Position numbers and translations under genes: made by a program. Below the pieces are notes generated by a model that was not told the origin of the DNA, did not search any database, and worked only from the letters and a program-made list of their open reading frames with translations. From the NCBI GenBank assembly GCA_963693305.1, contig OY855916.1, positions 5,811,501 through 5,875,500 of the forward strand: a DNA stretch of 64,000 nucleotides. The letters are read 5' to 3'. This DNA is from Meandrina meandrites (lineage: Eukaryota > Cnidaria > Anthozoa > Scleractinia > Meandrinidae). Shown in pieces: positions 10,801 to 20,600 of this stretch; position 1 is the stretch's first letter, and every line of letters starts with the position of its first letter.

Positions 10801-12010
10801 GTCGTTGAGTGAGGCCACTCGACATGTTATCCAGTTAGACTTGATGCAAGGCTGATCGGACAGCTAAAAAGGTTAAATGAATTTTATTGCCCAATATTTC
10901 GGTTAGACAAGACTAACCTTCTTCAGGGGCTGGAAAAGCTAAGTAAAAATGGAAATAGACAGTTAGCCAGTGTTTGTTTGCTTCTCTGTTTATTCACTGT
11001 GGCAAACTATTTAACAAAGAACCAGCTGTTATTGTAGTGACTGCTGGTGGTGGTGGTGGTGTGTGTGTGTGTGTTTGTGGGGGAAGGGGAGGGGGGGGGG
11101 GGGGGAGGGGGAGGGCGTTGCGTGACGAGCCCAGACAACGGCGTCGAAGGAGACTACTGTTATTATACACTTGAAGAATTTTTTAGCCAAATGGTAGCCC
11201 GAACCCTCATAACATGCTTTGAACTGCGTGGCCACTTTTCTTTTGAGAAATTACACTGTCCAGACTTTTCAAAAGTGCTTCCCGTCTACGGAAAATGTTT
11301 CACTCATGGCGGCGGCATAATATCTATCTTGATAAAAACCTTTTTTCTTGTTGTCCACTGAGACAAAGGTAGAAAATCTCTCTCTGACCTCTCTAATGTC
11401 AGTGTTCAGCTATACTGATACGTTTCTGGTGAAAGCGATTCATTATTATTCAACATTTTCACGCGGACTGAAGAAGTGATATCCGCAAGTTGATGGCCCT
11501 TCGTTGGTCTAAATGAAATGTTTTGAACTCGATGTTTTTGCATTTTGCATTCAGTTAATGCCGTATGGTAGTAACTTTTAAGGCGGGGACTTTTTCAATC
11601 TGACCAAGAGAAGTCAATTTAGTTTTACTTGCGTACTTGTGCAACATTTAAGTCTGTAAGGTTCCAGTGTCAAAACGTGAGACTACATTCTCCTCTCTTT
11701 GAACCAGAGTTAACATTCACTTTTTTTACCTATTCAGTTACAGGAAGTGAAAGAAGAACCAGACATTCCTCTCTCTGAAGCTCAAGCAACTAAAAGCCAA
11801 TGGGAAGAGCCACAAGGCGACGAGGAGAAGAACCAATGTCCTCGGTGTGTCGAATCAAGCATGATGAAGATGCAAAACTACTATATCAGTTGTAAGAGCT
11901 ATCTGGCCAAGAATGATCTCAGCTTTTTCATAGAGATGTCCTCTCGTGTCTTTTTTCCTCTTATGTATGTCGGATTTATTGCTTACTTCTTTGGAAAATA
12001 CGGCATCTGA
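4702..12010 (+). CDS. Cys-loop-family (pLGIC) channel subunit lacking the Cys-loop cysteines; eight exons, 5' end missing
   Basis: Coding exons: 4702-4823, 6703-6773, 7134-7345, 7562-7644, 8418-8540, 9253-9653, 10623-10688, 11738-12010 (stop TGA). All introns are GT-AG and phases match at every join, giving about 450 residues. Seen in order: N-terminal helix (FDKMFLNYDKRLRP), beta-sandwich ligand domain (RQFWKDPRLAYG, KMWFPDTYIENAKK), the loop around NYPMDVQ, pre-M1 RRRIGHYVI, M1, M2 (GITTLLTEVFLL), the M2-M3 linker PRVSYVKAADLF, M3, a short cytoplasmic loop and M4. The family forms five-subunit ligand-gated channels in the plasma membrane. The core resembles GABA-A/glycine receptors, but the Cys-loop cysteines are replaced by Gly and Phe, and the filter reads GDR (cation-like). 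Extracellular sequons: NAT, NWT, NQT. The signal-peptide exon, which must end in phase 2, was not found. Family certain; ligand and ion unknown. Confidence 0.93.
4824..6702 (+). other. Channel intron (1.9 kb)
   Basis: It holds an imperfect inverted repeat (gagttatttt...aaaataactc, 5082-5110) directly followed by the AGTC microsatellite at 5134-5200. Near 6060-6230 there are loose repeats of acaaaagtgtcatgttaca. Nothing coding was recognised. Confidence 0.7.
5134..5200 (+). repeat. (AGTC)n microsatellite, about 17 units
   Basis: This is an uninterrupted tetranucleotide array of 67 bases. It reads open as a Ser-Val-Ser-Gln repeat in one frame, but lies in an intron with no splice context, so it is not coding. 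Confidence 0.97.
6703..6773 (+). CDS. pLGIC exon: beta1-beta2 region
   Basis: The acceptor is ttattttcag and the donor is atg|gtaatc; the exon enters with two bases of a split codon and leaves in phase 0. It encodes NPVVIYVSLGFLSISHVVEE, matching the family pattern V-x-V-x-L-x-x-x-I-S-x-V near the start of the ligand domain. Confidence 0.9.
7134..7345 (+). CDS. pLGIC exon: ligand-domain loops D and A
   Basis: The acceptor is aaacaacag and the donor is cag|gtaatg. It encodes the hallmark RQFWKDPRLAYG, an NWT sequon, and KMWFPDTYIENAKK, which is the family's W-x-P-D signature. It ends with VFGDGNVFYSVR, equivalent to the loop E strand with its Arg. The 360-base intron before this exon (6774-7133) holds nothing recognised. 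Confidence 0.95.
7562..7644 (+). CDS. pLGIC exon: Cys-loop region without cysteines
   Basis: The acceptor is gtgtttttag and the donor is agtt|gtgagt. It encodes VTVNAMGLMDFRNYPMDVQL followed by FFFRVLS. The conserved core (Y/F)-P-M-D-V-Q is intact and the spacing matches the family, but the two residues that should be Cys are Gly (after VTVNAM) and Phe (after MDVQL). The reading frame is clean and agrees with both neighbouring exons. Confidence 0.95.
7740..7995 (+). mobile_element. tRNA-headed SINE, diverged copy
   Basis: The A box tggcctaatggttagtgcgc is intact, the B box is degraded (ttttcgagtca), and the body retains gttcttgggcaagacac and gagtataaatgggtgtcgg. A target duplication of about 15 bp (tatgtaaagagagcg, 7725-7739; tatgtataagagagcg, 7996-8011) flanks it. 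It lies in the intron after the Cys-loop exon (7645-8417). Confidence 0.8.
8418..8540 (+). CDS. pLGIC exon: loop B to loop C
   Basis: The acceptor is ttttttcgcag and the donor is ag|gtcaga; it enters with two bases and leaves with one. It encodes GFDITQIRYKWIDVSLYSTD and an NQT sequon before KVKYMIG. This matches the stretch between the Cys-loop and the last beta strand in GABA/glycine-type subunits. Confidence 0.92.
8552..8745 (+). mobile_element. Very diverged SINE remnant
   Basis: A weak head (tgcataggtgttagactctg, then gggtttgagtctg as a B-box relic) is followed by tagtcaaggcatcac and tcacttcacccaggtgca, which line up with body blocks of the SINEs at 4193 and 7740. Confidence 0.45.
8928..9114. 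mobile_element. pogo/Tigger-like MITE
   Basis: It starts after TATA with cagtcaactctctctaagac and carries ggacacc; the right part has the inverted gtgtccgtcttgaagg and gtatccgtcttataagg. The end sequence CAGTCAACTCTCTC and TA target are typical of pogo-type elements. It lies in a channel intron, and the right end is degraded. Confidence 0.6.
9253..9653 (+). CDS. pLGIC exon: beta10, M1, M2, M3
   Basis: The acceptor is acatttcag and the donor is gag|gtgaga. It encodes WFDYLDVSFFVRRRIGHYVI, M1 with its Pro-Cys, the M1-M2 linker PFWMDRSEIGDR, M2, the linker PRVSYVKAADLF, M3 ending in a Leu-Leu-Glu motif, then basic KRK. Counting from the Arg at 0', position -1' is Asp, -2' Gly, 2' Ala, 9' Leu and 11' Glu. 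Anion channels of this branch have Pro at -2' and Ala at -1'. Confidence 0.96.
9678..9872 (+). repeat. Dispersed repeat family, copy 2
   Basis: This closely resembles the copy at 590-800 over its whole length and lies just after the M1-M3 exon of the channel gene, so it sits in an intron. It is followed directly by a 5'-truncated SINE tail. Confidence 0.75.
9880..10025 (+). mobile_element. 5'-truncated SINE tail
   Basis: It contains gcgatggactaacatcccat ccag and aggctttactcactta, matching the 3' part of the SINE at 4193-4494. No tRNA head is present. Confidence 0.6.
10623..10688 (+). CDS. pLGIC exon: small M3-M4 loop exon
   Basis: This is a 22-codon exon, phase 0 at both ends, with acceptor gatctttttcag and donor gag|gtatgt. 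It encodes TPKADAVQVINGSHTNSTIV plus SE. A second in-frame donor (cag|gtaata) lies inside it after eight codons. Because it is symmetrical, skipping it would keep the frame. Placement rests on splice sites and frame, since the loop is not conserved. Confidence 0.75.
10689..11737 (+). other. Last channel intron with repeats
   Basis: It contains a purine-rich microsatellite block (11044-11115) followed by a likely dispersed-repeat end (gcgttgcgtgacgagccc and onwards). The ORFs read across the block are simple-repeat artefacts. The remainder shows nothing I can name. Confidence 0.6.
11044..11115 (+). repeat. (GGT)n-(GT)n-poly-G tract
   Basis: It runs in order: ggtggtggtggt, then gtgtgtgtgtgtgt, then G-runs (a run of 15 G at about 11091-11105) with single A interruptions. 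The G-runs could form quadruplexes in DNA or in the nascent transcript of the channel gene. Confidence 0.92.
11738..12010 (+). CDS. pLGIC last exon: cytoplasmic loop and M4
   Basis: The acceptor is ctattcag; another AG six bases on (ttacag) is also in frame. It encodes an acidic loop (EVKEEPDIPLSEAQ, PQGDEEKNQCPRC), then SFFIEMSSRVFFPLMYVGF, the M4 helix with the family's R-x-F-F-P motif, ending GKYGI and a TGA stop. The M3-M4 loop is short compared with vertebrate subunits. Confidence 0.93.
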   Translation, partial: LQEVKEEPDIPLSEAQATKSQWEEPQGDEEKNQCPRCVESSMMKMQNYYISCKSYLAKNDLSFFIEMSSRVFFPLMYVGFIAYFFGKYGI

Positions 12011-15000
12011 AGAAATATCTCCACTGCACGTTTCCATGGCAGCTTGAAGAAGTATCGTTGGAAGATAAATTGTTTCTCGGAACTGTCCTTGAGAATTTCA
12101 GATGGATGTGGCGTGACTGATGGATGTGGCGTGGCTGTATAAGTGACTGATAGGAGGCTTAATAGCTAAAGTTTATTCTGGCAGCAGACACGTTGTTGCT
12201 GTCTTTCGATATGGCGCCAGAATATCCAAGGGCATGAACATTCGAGTTGCATCATGAGTCAAGAGTGAAGTAAAGTATCTTACCCAAGAATGCAAATTGT
12301 CGCTTCTGGACCACTCGATCCAGAGTCAAAACGCAAATCGCTACCTGAATTTGGCCAACGTGTAAAAACCGACAAGGAGGCTAAAAAGGTCCACACCGTT
12401 CGAAGCTGGGCGACAAGGATCAGCCACATTGGGAGCACGATGGATCGAAGTGGAACACTGATGTCGACTGATGTAACGTATTAGAACAATAAGCCACGCA
12501 ATGACACGTTTCAGTGTAAACAACTTTGTTAATGACAGCCGCGTGTTAAAGTGAATTTAAGGAGCTTACAGAAAAGGTTTACAACGTCTGAAAACTTTTG
12601 AAACACATCGAACTGGATTTTTTTTTAGCAAACTTCTTAGGTTAAGTTAAAACGTTTTAAAAAAAATGTCGCCAAATCTGGAGGCGGGCTCCGTCGAGAC
12701 AGTCTCGTTTAAACTGCCAACAAGCTTGTCCGGTGACGTCATTTGATTGACATGCACAAATCCATTGTCTGCAAAAGCGCGTCATATTTACATGCATAAA
12801 TACCATTCTCTGTAGATATGACGTAATGACACAGCGCTGAGGTCAGTACTCGTGTAAAATTAGCGGAGTGCTTTAAGCCAATCAAAATTGAGATAGGATC
12901 GGCATTGTAGAATAATAGGAGACAACCACAAATCACGGCAGTAATAACACAGGATTAATACTTATGTTAATTGCAGGTTACAGGGTTTTCGTACATCGGC
13001 AACCTGTGACTTCTGACCGTATTTGTAAGTAATCATAAAGTTTCGTCAAATCAACCTACTCCACCCTTAAACCCTAAGGTGATCGAAATCTATTTTCTCG
13101 TTTAGATATTAAAAAAAAGACGACCACCTAAGGGAAGTCGCGGAATGATTACCCATTATGAATTAATAAAGTCTTGTCACAGTGCAGTACTTAATGTTAT
13201 GAATAAGGAAGCACATAGGCTTTCGATTTACTTTGAATTCGAAACTCATCATGGTTACCTTGTCTTTACGCAAAGTCGAGCCTTTTACTGGCTTAGTTCT
13301 TCAACCAATCAAGGAGAATTAAGCCATTTTCTCTAGCAATGAGGAGCAAACCTCGCCAAAACCAAACGTGCGTTGGCTTACGTGTGTTTTCCGCGCTCGA
13401 TACCGACGCACGTCCTCCGTGATAGGCACCGGTTACAGGTTTTACCCACTTAACTCCAGTCTCCCGTCTGACAGACTCGATAAGATATTTACGTTTGTTG
13501 TGTTTGGCGAGATATGATTACTTTATTTTAATTACAATATGGCGACAATCCCGAGAAATGGCTAATAATTGTTGATACAAGCTACAAACCTGGTAAACAA
13601 GCACAAACATCTGTGCTAAACCACTTGCACGCATTTCTCTTATTTCAGCCCAATTTTCTCTTCCTGTACAATGCAGTGACGAGAAAGATGCATCAGGCCT
13701 TCTTTTCTTCTTCAACACCGTTTCCTGGGAGAGAAAAATGTTACATTATGGAAACCATTTTCAAGTATTTGTAAGTCTAGAATGGATTATAATTTTTCAG
13801 CGTTGTAAATAAGATAAGAATACAGCTATCTCAGGAAAAATCTTAGTACATGTGTTAATTATTTGAATTAATACCATGTAATAAAGATCAGTATTAGCAT
13901 TACTTTTATTAAAAGAGCAAAGCTACTTTAGAGTATTTATTGTGGGATTTGTTCTGCTTTGGTGTAACCACTGAACTCCACATTCCTTTTTTGACTTGCC
14001 GCAGCGACACATAACCTTACAGAAGTCAAAAGAGTTATCCATTGGTAAAAGTCCATAACATTCCCCATTACGAGCGAGCTAACTTGGTCACCACCAGCTA
14101 ACGTGCACGGAACACAAGTCGGTACAGGCTATACACTTTTTTCTTTTTTTTTTGTTCACAAAATTGTAATAAGTAAATTTTCTCAATTTATGTCCGATAT
14201 AATTACCTGACACAGCGTTTTTTTGCAATCCAAGTTAAGCGAGACATGTTTTTTCAAGTTTTCAAATTGCTGTGTGATCTATTTCTATAAATCTCTGCAT
14301 AATTTGATTGGTAGACTTCTATGCCACAAAACCGAAATCGTTGTTTTTCGCCAGTCTATGTTTTTGAATTTCACGCGAATGAATGTCTAATCTGTTTTAA
14401 GAGCAATTAAAACGGATTTTGCGACAATTAAAATTAATTACAATGCAGACGTTAAGATGGATTAACTCAGTCGTTGAGTTGAAGGCGAAATAAAGAAAGC
14501 AAAGCGGCCCTCTCTGCCGGCTTCACAAGGGATTTGGTTTGTGGCATGTTTCAAATAGTTCCAATTTCAGGCAGGCTGTAGTCTCGGAGTAAAAAATATC
14601 ATAGCTCAGTTTACTCACGGTAAACCTACAATGCATGTAAGAAACCTTTATTCTGCTTTGAGAATGTTCACAAATTGTGGGAAAGTATTAATTTTTTTAT
14701 AATCTATAAGGTTTATCTCAAGGAAAATTGAGCAGCGAAAAAAGAATCGCTAAAAATGTTGTCGCAATCCCTTTTTTTGCATATTTTGCTCGCAAAATTA
14801 ATTACTACAATTAACCAAACCTTCCGTGATTAATACTTAATTTTATTGATTAGAAAGTGTCTAAGAATTCATGTCCGTTTCCGTTCAAACGTGGCAAGTA
14901 TTGAGCAAGAAAAGACCCGTTCACGTTCGATGCACATCAATCGCGTATAGTTCAAGTTGTTACACGTTTGGATTGCTAGATTGTTTAATTAAGTTGAAAT

Positions 15001-15989
15001 CTACCTCTTTTTCAGTTAACCGTCGATTAACCAGTCTCGGCATTTAAAGAATGCGTGGCATGTATGCTAATAAGACCGCCCATTATTGATTATTTCCATT
15101 AAATCAATAGGTCTATTAGCCCGCAACTAATAAGTGTTATTTTTGATTCCACGGACGGCTTAAAAATAAAATACCATACCGTAAACAACTTGAATTGAAA
15201 AGTAAAGTCACGCAAGCTTGTTTGGGTGTCTTCGAGAGGTGTTGGTGAATGTTCGGTCTCAATAAGCCCACTATCGAAGAAAGCTGGAATACAAGTTAAG
15301 GTAAGACAATTTCTCACCATGCACTTAAACGTTTTTGAAGTTTTAACCCAATGATAAGACGAAGCGAAGTTTTTAATTTCGTTTAAAGGCCAACCTCCAG
15401 CTCTTAAGGTGCGCCTTAGCGGTTAGGCGCTATTTTCGTCAAGAGGATGTTAAATGTGTTCTTGACCAATACTGCAGCATGGCAGTTTTTCTTAAAAACC
15501 GGAAATAATCGGTTAGGTCCCCATCAACGCGTGAGTATTGATAATAGACCGCCTTCGGAGTCTTAATATCACGGGAAATGGACAAAACAATACGTGCTTT
15601 TTGACTGATCGGTCAATTTAGTAACAGTTTGGGTGTTTTTCTACTCGTGGACTCATAGTACTGTCTTGCTTCACCGAAGGCGTAGGCGGGATTCTCATGC
15701 GTTGAATTCAACATACAAAATCTCCTTACTGGTCTCTATAAATTGTTCTATAGTAGAGTTGTGGAGAATTTTGTGATGAATCAGTCAAGACAACTATCTT
15801 GTTACTTTGATCGCTTTATTAATTCCCAGGACTTAAAAGGTTTACTTTGTATGATATTGTGATGAGAATACAGCTATCGATCACTCATAGTGCTAAAAGG
15901 GAGGCTATATGTGACAATTCTGCTTTCGTGAGTGTGCACGGCCCGTACATCACGATATCTTTGATAAATGCGGTTTGTTCTAGCTCTCA
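12011..15989. other. 3' flank of the channel gene, no gene seen
   Basis: It starts with the channel 3' UTR, whose end I cannot fix; no AATAAA lies close to the stop codon, and one candidate is near 13880. The short ORFs here look like chance. Nothing else was recognised apart from the repeat relic at 15708. Confidence 0.5.
15708..15800 (+). repeat. Dispersed repeat family, diverged copy
   Basis: It shares acatacaaaatctcctta, a gtggagaattttgtgat block and a 'cgctttattaattc' block with the copies at 590 and 9678, with gaps between. Confidence 0.4.
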
Positions 15990-16326
15990 AAGCGCCGATT
16001 ACATGGCGAATTTCAGCCCGATTAACCGGGCTAAGATTTCAGCTCGGCGTCCAGAACAAATCTTCTTAAAAAGACGTTGTAAATTAAAAGCGTCTCAGCT
16101 CAGGCTGAAAATTCCAGCCCGGTTTGTAAAAACGGGTTTACATGCAATTTCAACCCGTGCAAACGGGCTAAAAAGCCTTATGTAATCGCATTCAAATTTC
16201 AGCCCGGGCTGAAAAGTGAGCTTGGGAATGCACAGTTATGGTGTTTTCAACGAAACAAAATGGCGACCACACGAAAAGGTTTCTGTTTCAGCCCGGGCTG
16301 AGATTCGCCATGAAAGCGGCCCCTTA
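15990..16326. mobile_element. MITE rich in CAGCCCG palindromes
   Basis: The terminal inverted repeats are catggcgaatttcagcccg at the left and, reverse-complemented, catggcgaatctcagcccgg at the right. Between them the motif TTTCAGCCCG(GG)CTGAAA or its halves recurs several times. Open reading across part of it is incidental. Confidence 0.7.
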
Positions 16327-16734
16327 GACACTAATACTGCTCTTACATGATAAATTATTGTGCTCGCAAAGCGGAATTGGACTGTGCCAGAAGACTTCTA
16401 AAGAAATGCAAAGCTTTTTCATTAAACTTTCCGTACCGTCCTCATTATATATAAAAATTTGAAGGCGTTTTTAACAGTCAGTCAGTTACTAAAAGGTTAA
16501 TGCACAAAGGTCCCTTTATAATGAAGCTAAAAATGAAAACAAAAACAGTTTCGCGTGGTCGTCGACCATCATTAGACATATTCATAAATTACTCCGATGT
16601 CTCTAGCATAGAGCAATTAGGACTATTTCTACTCCTCATTTATGGGGTCAAAGTCTACCCTACCCCACTCCCTCCCCCCAGCATTTTGCCACGTTTCCAA
16701 ACAATACCAGAAGTGACAATTCACGCTTTTGGGT

Positions 16735-17045
16735 TGGGTACCTGACGATCATGAGTGTTTGCCCAAGAACAAAACGGAGCAACCTAAGCCAGAGGGTTGG
16801 TACCTCTAATGCTCGCTCCGGACTTTACAATCCAACGCACTGACCATTAGCTAGTTGGCATCCGTCAGTCGATTTCGACTATATGGAGCCGTTAGCGCCT
16901 TTGGCGTTTGTTGAGGAGCAACGTCTTGTGTGGCTGTAGAGGCCAATCCTAGATTTGCAGTTTCTGCTGCAACCCTGGCATATGAAAACAGATGCACTGA
17001 CCATTAGGCAAATGCCTCCCACTCCCCGGATGCCAACTCCCGAAC
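16735..17045 (-). mobile_element. SINE copies on the minus strand, composite
   Basis: On the minus strand the stretch shows ttcttgggcaaaca, then a head with ctaatggtcagtgcgttgg. A second head fragment (cctaatggtcagtgcatctg) lies nearer 17010. Two broken copies of the family at 4193 are therefore likely. Confidence 0.6.
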
Positions 17046-17301
17046 AATTTCAAGATTAAAGCGCAGCCGATAATTGCCAATATGCCCCTCGATAGTGACT
17101 TATCTTATAATCAGTTCAACTACGGATATATAAATTTCCATTCCGTATAGACTTTATTATCCAACACTCCGGGAAATATCAATGTAATCATTCTTGACAA
17201 CTTTTAATTAAGACAAACGATTAATAAGATCAAATACATATTATCATTTCCATGCTTTTTTTCCTTGGCTATTATATAAATGTTAGATTATTAATTTAAA
17301 A

Positions 17302-17640
17302 CCGTTCACATGCATTCTTTATTATCAAACACTCCGGGAGATATATGTAATTATTTTGATGACGTTTTACCTTAGTAAACAAATCAAGTACTACTTTAGT
17401 ACATATCAACTCTTAATGTTGATTGGGAATTAGATCATCCGTTGAAAGAACGATTTGGTTGCGTTGGTAACCGTTCACATGCATTCTTTATTATCAAACA
17501 CTCCAGGGAAATATAAGAAATTATTTTGATGACTTTTTACCTTAGTAAACAAATCAAGTACTACTTTTGTTCATATCAACTTTTGATGTTGATTGGAAAT
17601 TAGATCATCCGTTGAAAGAACGACTTGGTTGCGTTGGTAA
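17302..17640 (+). repeat. Two tandem copies of a ~169-bp unit
   Basis: Copies start at 17302 and 17471 with ccgttcacatgcattcttta and end before ccgttctta at 17641. A third, degraded partial copy precedes them (about 17152-17270, sharing ttattatccaacactccggg). Confidence 0.93.
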
Positions 17641-17645
17641 CCGTT

Positions 17646-20600
17646 CTTACAGATCTACCGTAAAGCATGGTACAGAAATGTAATTCAAGCTGGCGAATAC
17701 TGGAGAAACTGGCTGGTTGAACATATTTTTGCTTGTTATATAAATAAGCTTGGGATATTACCAAAGTCGTATTTCTACAGGTAATTTTGCATCAATCTAT
17801 GATAATGAGTGCAATAGGTCTTTTACAGACGTCCGTGCCTGAGGGTTAGCACGTTCTGGGATCACCAAACCAAAGGTGTGCCCTAAATTACAATTGCTTT
17901 CACAATGAACAAAGTTGTTTAACTATTTCAATTGTATTCCAGTTAAATATAGCAAAGTAACACAAAGCAAATCTTGATACGTCTTTGATAGTCTCTTGCG
18001 GTATCTAAGTTCTTACGTGCGACAGAAAGCGCACAATGTATCAATTGTATCGCGGATGAATTGTCAAAAAAGCACTTATTATGCCTTAATTAGGAAAAAA
18101 AGTACTCAAGCGTTAGGGCGCCATAAGATTAATGACGCATTAGACCAACTGCCTTTTTATAAAGTGATTGCTACTTTAAGATGGATAAAGATATTTCCGA
18201 ATGAAGTTTGTGTAGTATTATGAAGCAGTTTGCAGTCTGAACGAGAAGTCAATAAACTGACCTCCAAACTGATTAGAAAAGTAAAATTGCGAACACCACA
18301 ACAAATTCGCAGTCCGGTTTCTTTAAGTGGAGCATAGGAATTATTCCATAATTGGTTTATCTAATAGCTAATAAGTGAGACGCATTGTTCGAAGTCTCAA
18401 TAAATCTGTAGGTGAATCCACCCGCAATAGAAGGGTACTCAAGTATCAGCCTCGTTCTCGTGATCCTCGCATGACAACGAGTTTACTCAAGTGCAACATT
18501 TTGCCATGAAAGTTTTCAGACCATTTGAGCGCGCGAACTTTGGCATGCGTTTTGTGTTTTTCAGTTTCAACGTTTTTCCTCGACTATGGTCACGCGCACG
18601 TTTTCGACGTTCTTCAATGTGCCACCATACCAATCGCAGATACGAACTCAATGATAGAAAAAAAAAGCGCTTCACACAAGGAACGTGCATCACTGTACAA
18701 CTAATTCTTGTCTTTTCGGCTTTAATTTGAGATACTGATTTAAAAGTGCAAGCAAGGTGAAGTGTAAGAGGTTTGGCACAGCTTCTGCGCTTTTGTTCAA
18801 CCGCTTTTAGCATGGTCACCTTGGCCGCAGAAACCTATTCACCCACAGAACAAATGATGACTGATCGAAAGTATAGATAACAGGGTACTGAAAGGAAAAC
18901 GCTTTAGCCTTCACAACAAACTGACATCTGCCAATTCTCTTTGTTTTTCTGAGTTTTCCTTTGTTTTGGTGTTAAGCCGGCTACTGAAATATAATGAATA
19001 TTTCCTTTAGAACGCGCGCCTCCAATGTGTTTGGGCAGAGTTTGCCAACTGTAATAATCAGCTTCCTGAGTAGGTTTTTAAATGATATTATGACATAATT
19101 AATTGCGGCTTTTTTGCTGTAATTTATGTGTCGACCATTATGTCCGGTCAGGTCCTACTCTTTTTAATTATAACCTCATCTCTGTTCACTCCAGAATAAC
19201 AAGAAAAGTTTGATGTGCATGGTTGACCCACACAATCTTTTTGCACCGATGTGGAAGTTTTTGATTTAGCGTTAAGAAAAAATTATTATTGAGAGATTAA
19301 GCATGACGTTATACGGCAAACGCGAACTTGTCTTTCAATTTGTTACCTTAATTTTTATCGAATTCTTAAACAAATCTCTCAGAAAAATAGGGAAAAAGTC
19401 ACACATTCACAACAAGCACAAACCTACTGGTTTCCGCGTACAAACTGAACGACTAACGGCAGGAGTGGATTTTTTTGCCGTTCGCGGGAAAAACAAACAT
19501 AGTAAACGATGAACAACGAACACATCTTTAATGACAAAAAACAAACATCATGCTTAAAATCTCTCTAATATGTCACTACAGGAATTCACAGGCCTTGCTG
19601 ATTGAAAAATGTAACTGAAATATATGGTATACAAGAGGAATATACTCAATTATACAATAACTGCAAAAATAGTTTATAAAAGAAAAACGGTAACCTGTTT
19701 CATTGCAATCGAAATTTGTTTCAATCTCTCCAAATATAAAGACGGATTTTCCAAAAGGCTTTATAAGTTGTCATCCCTTGCTGGCCTTGCTGAGGTTTGC
19801 AGCGTACCGTTTCTTTTGCATTTACAAATTCTGTAATTAGAATCCACTGCAGTCAGAAGTACAAAAAGCATTACAGGAAAATGGAATGAATTCGACTCTC
19901 TGTAAGGTGGAAGTAAAATTAAGCTGAAAGAAATAAATTTACCTTGAAAGACGTTTGTTGGATGTTAGTGCGCTTTCAGTGTTACTTTCAAAACTCTTTG
20001 TATGTCAGGAGCCTCTGGTAAGATATCGATTCATAAGATGTTTTTTGGGGTAAAGAGCCAAGTGGTCATGGGTGTGTAATAGTCTCTTTTTCCCCATTCC
20101 CTCAAAATTCTCCTACATGGAAAACGCCCTCCGCTTCAAATTGGCTTTCATGCAGTTGTGCCCCAATGAAAAAACAAATTAACAACTCTGCCTGCCCTTC
20201 CTCGTGACTTGATGCGTTTACTTATAATTATGTGCACAATCACTTGTGTATGTGCTGAAAATTCAAAGTACTCGTAGGACACTTCACAGTATGCCTCTTG
20301 AGAAAACATTGTATAAGGACTATTGGCAGTGTGAATTCAAGATAAGTTCAGATCGATATTGAAGGTAGAGACGAATAAGAAGAATGGACGAGAAGCCCAA
20401 ATAAAATTAGGTAAAAATCTTTAAAGCGACAAACTCCAAAGTTAATATCTGATATTTTTTTTTGAATGACCGTAGTGGAAAGTAGTTATATGCATGGTAT
20501 ACACTTTACAACACTGCAGTGTCGTTTAACAAGGAAACAATTAGCATAACAAGTATGATTGCAGCCCTAGATCTACGAGAGCAGAATACAAATATCACAG

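Noticed and set aside
11047..11361. Gly-rich or Val-rich ORFs
   Set aside because: They arise from the GGT/GT/poly-G tract within the last channel intron.
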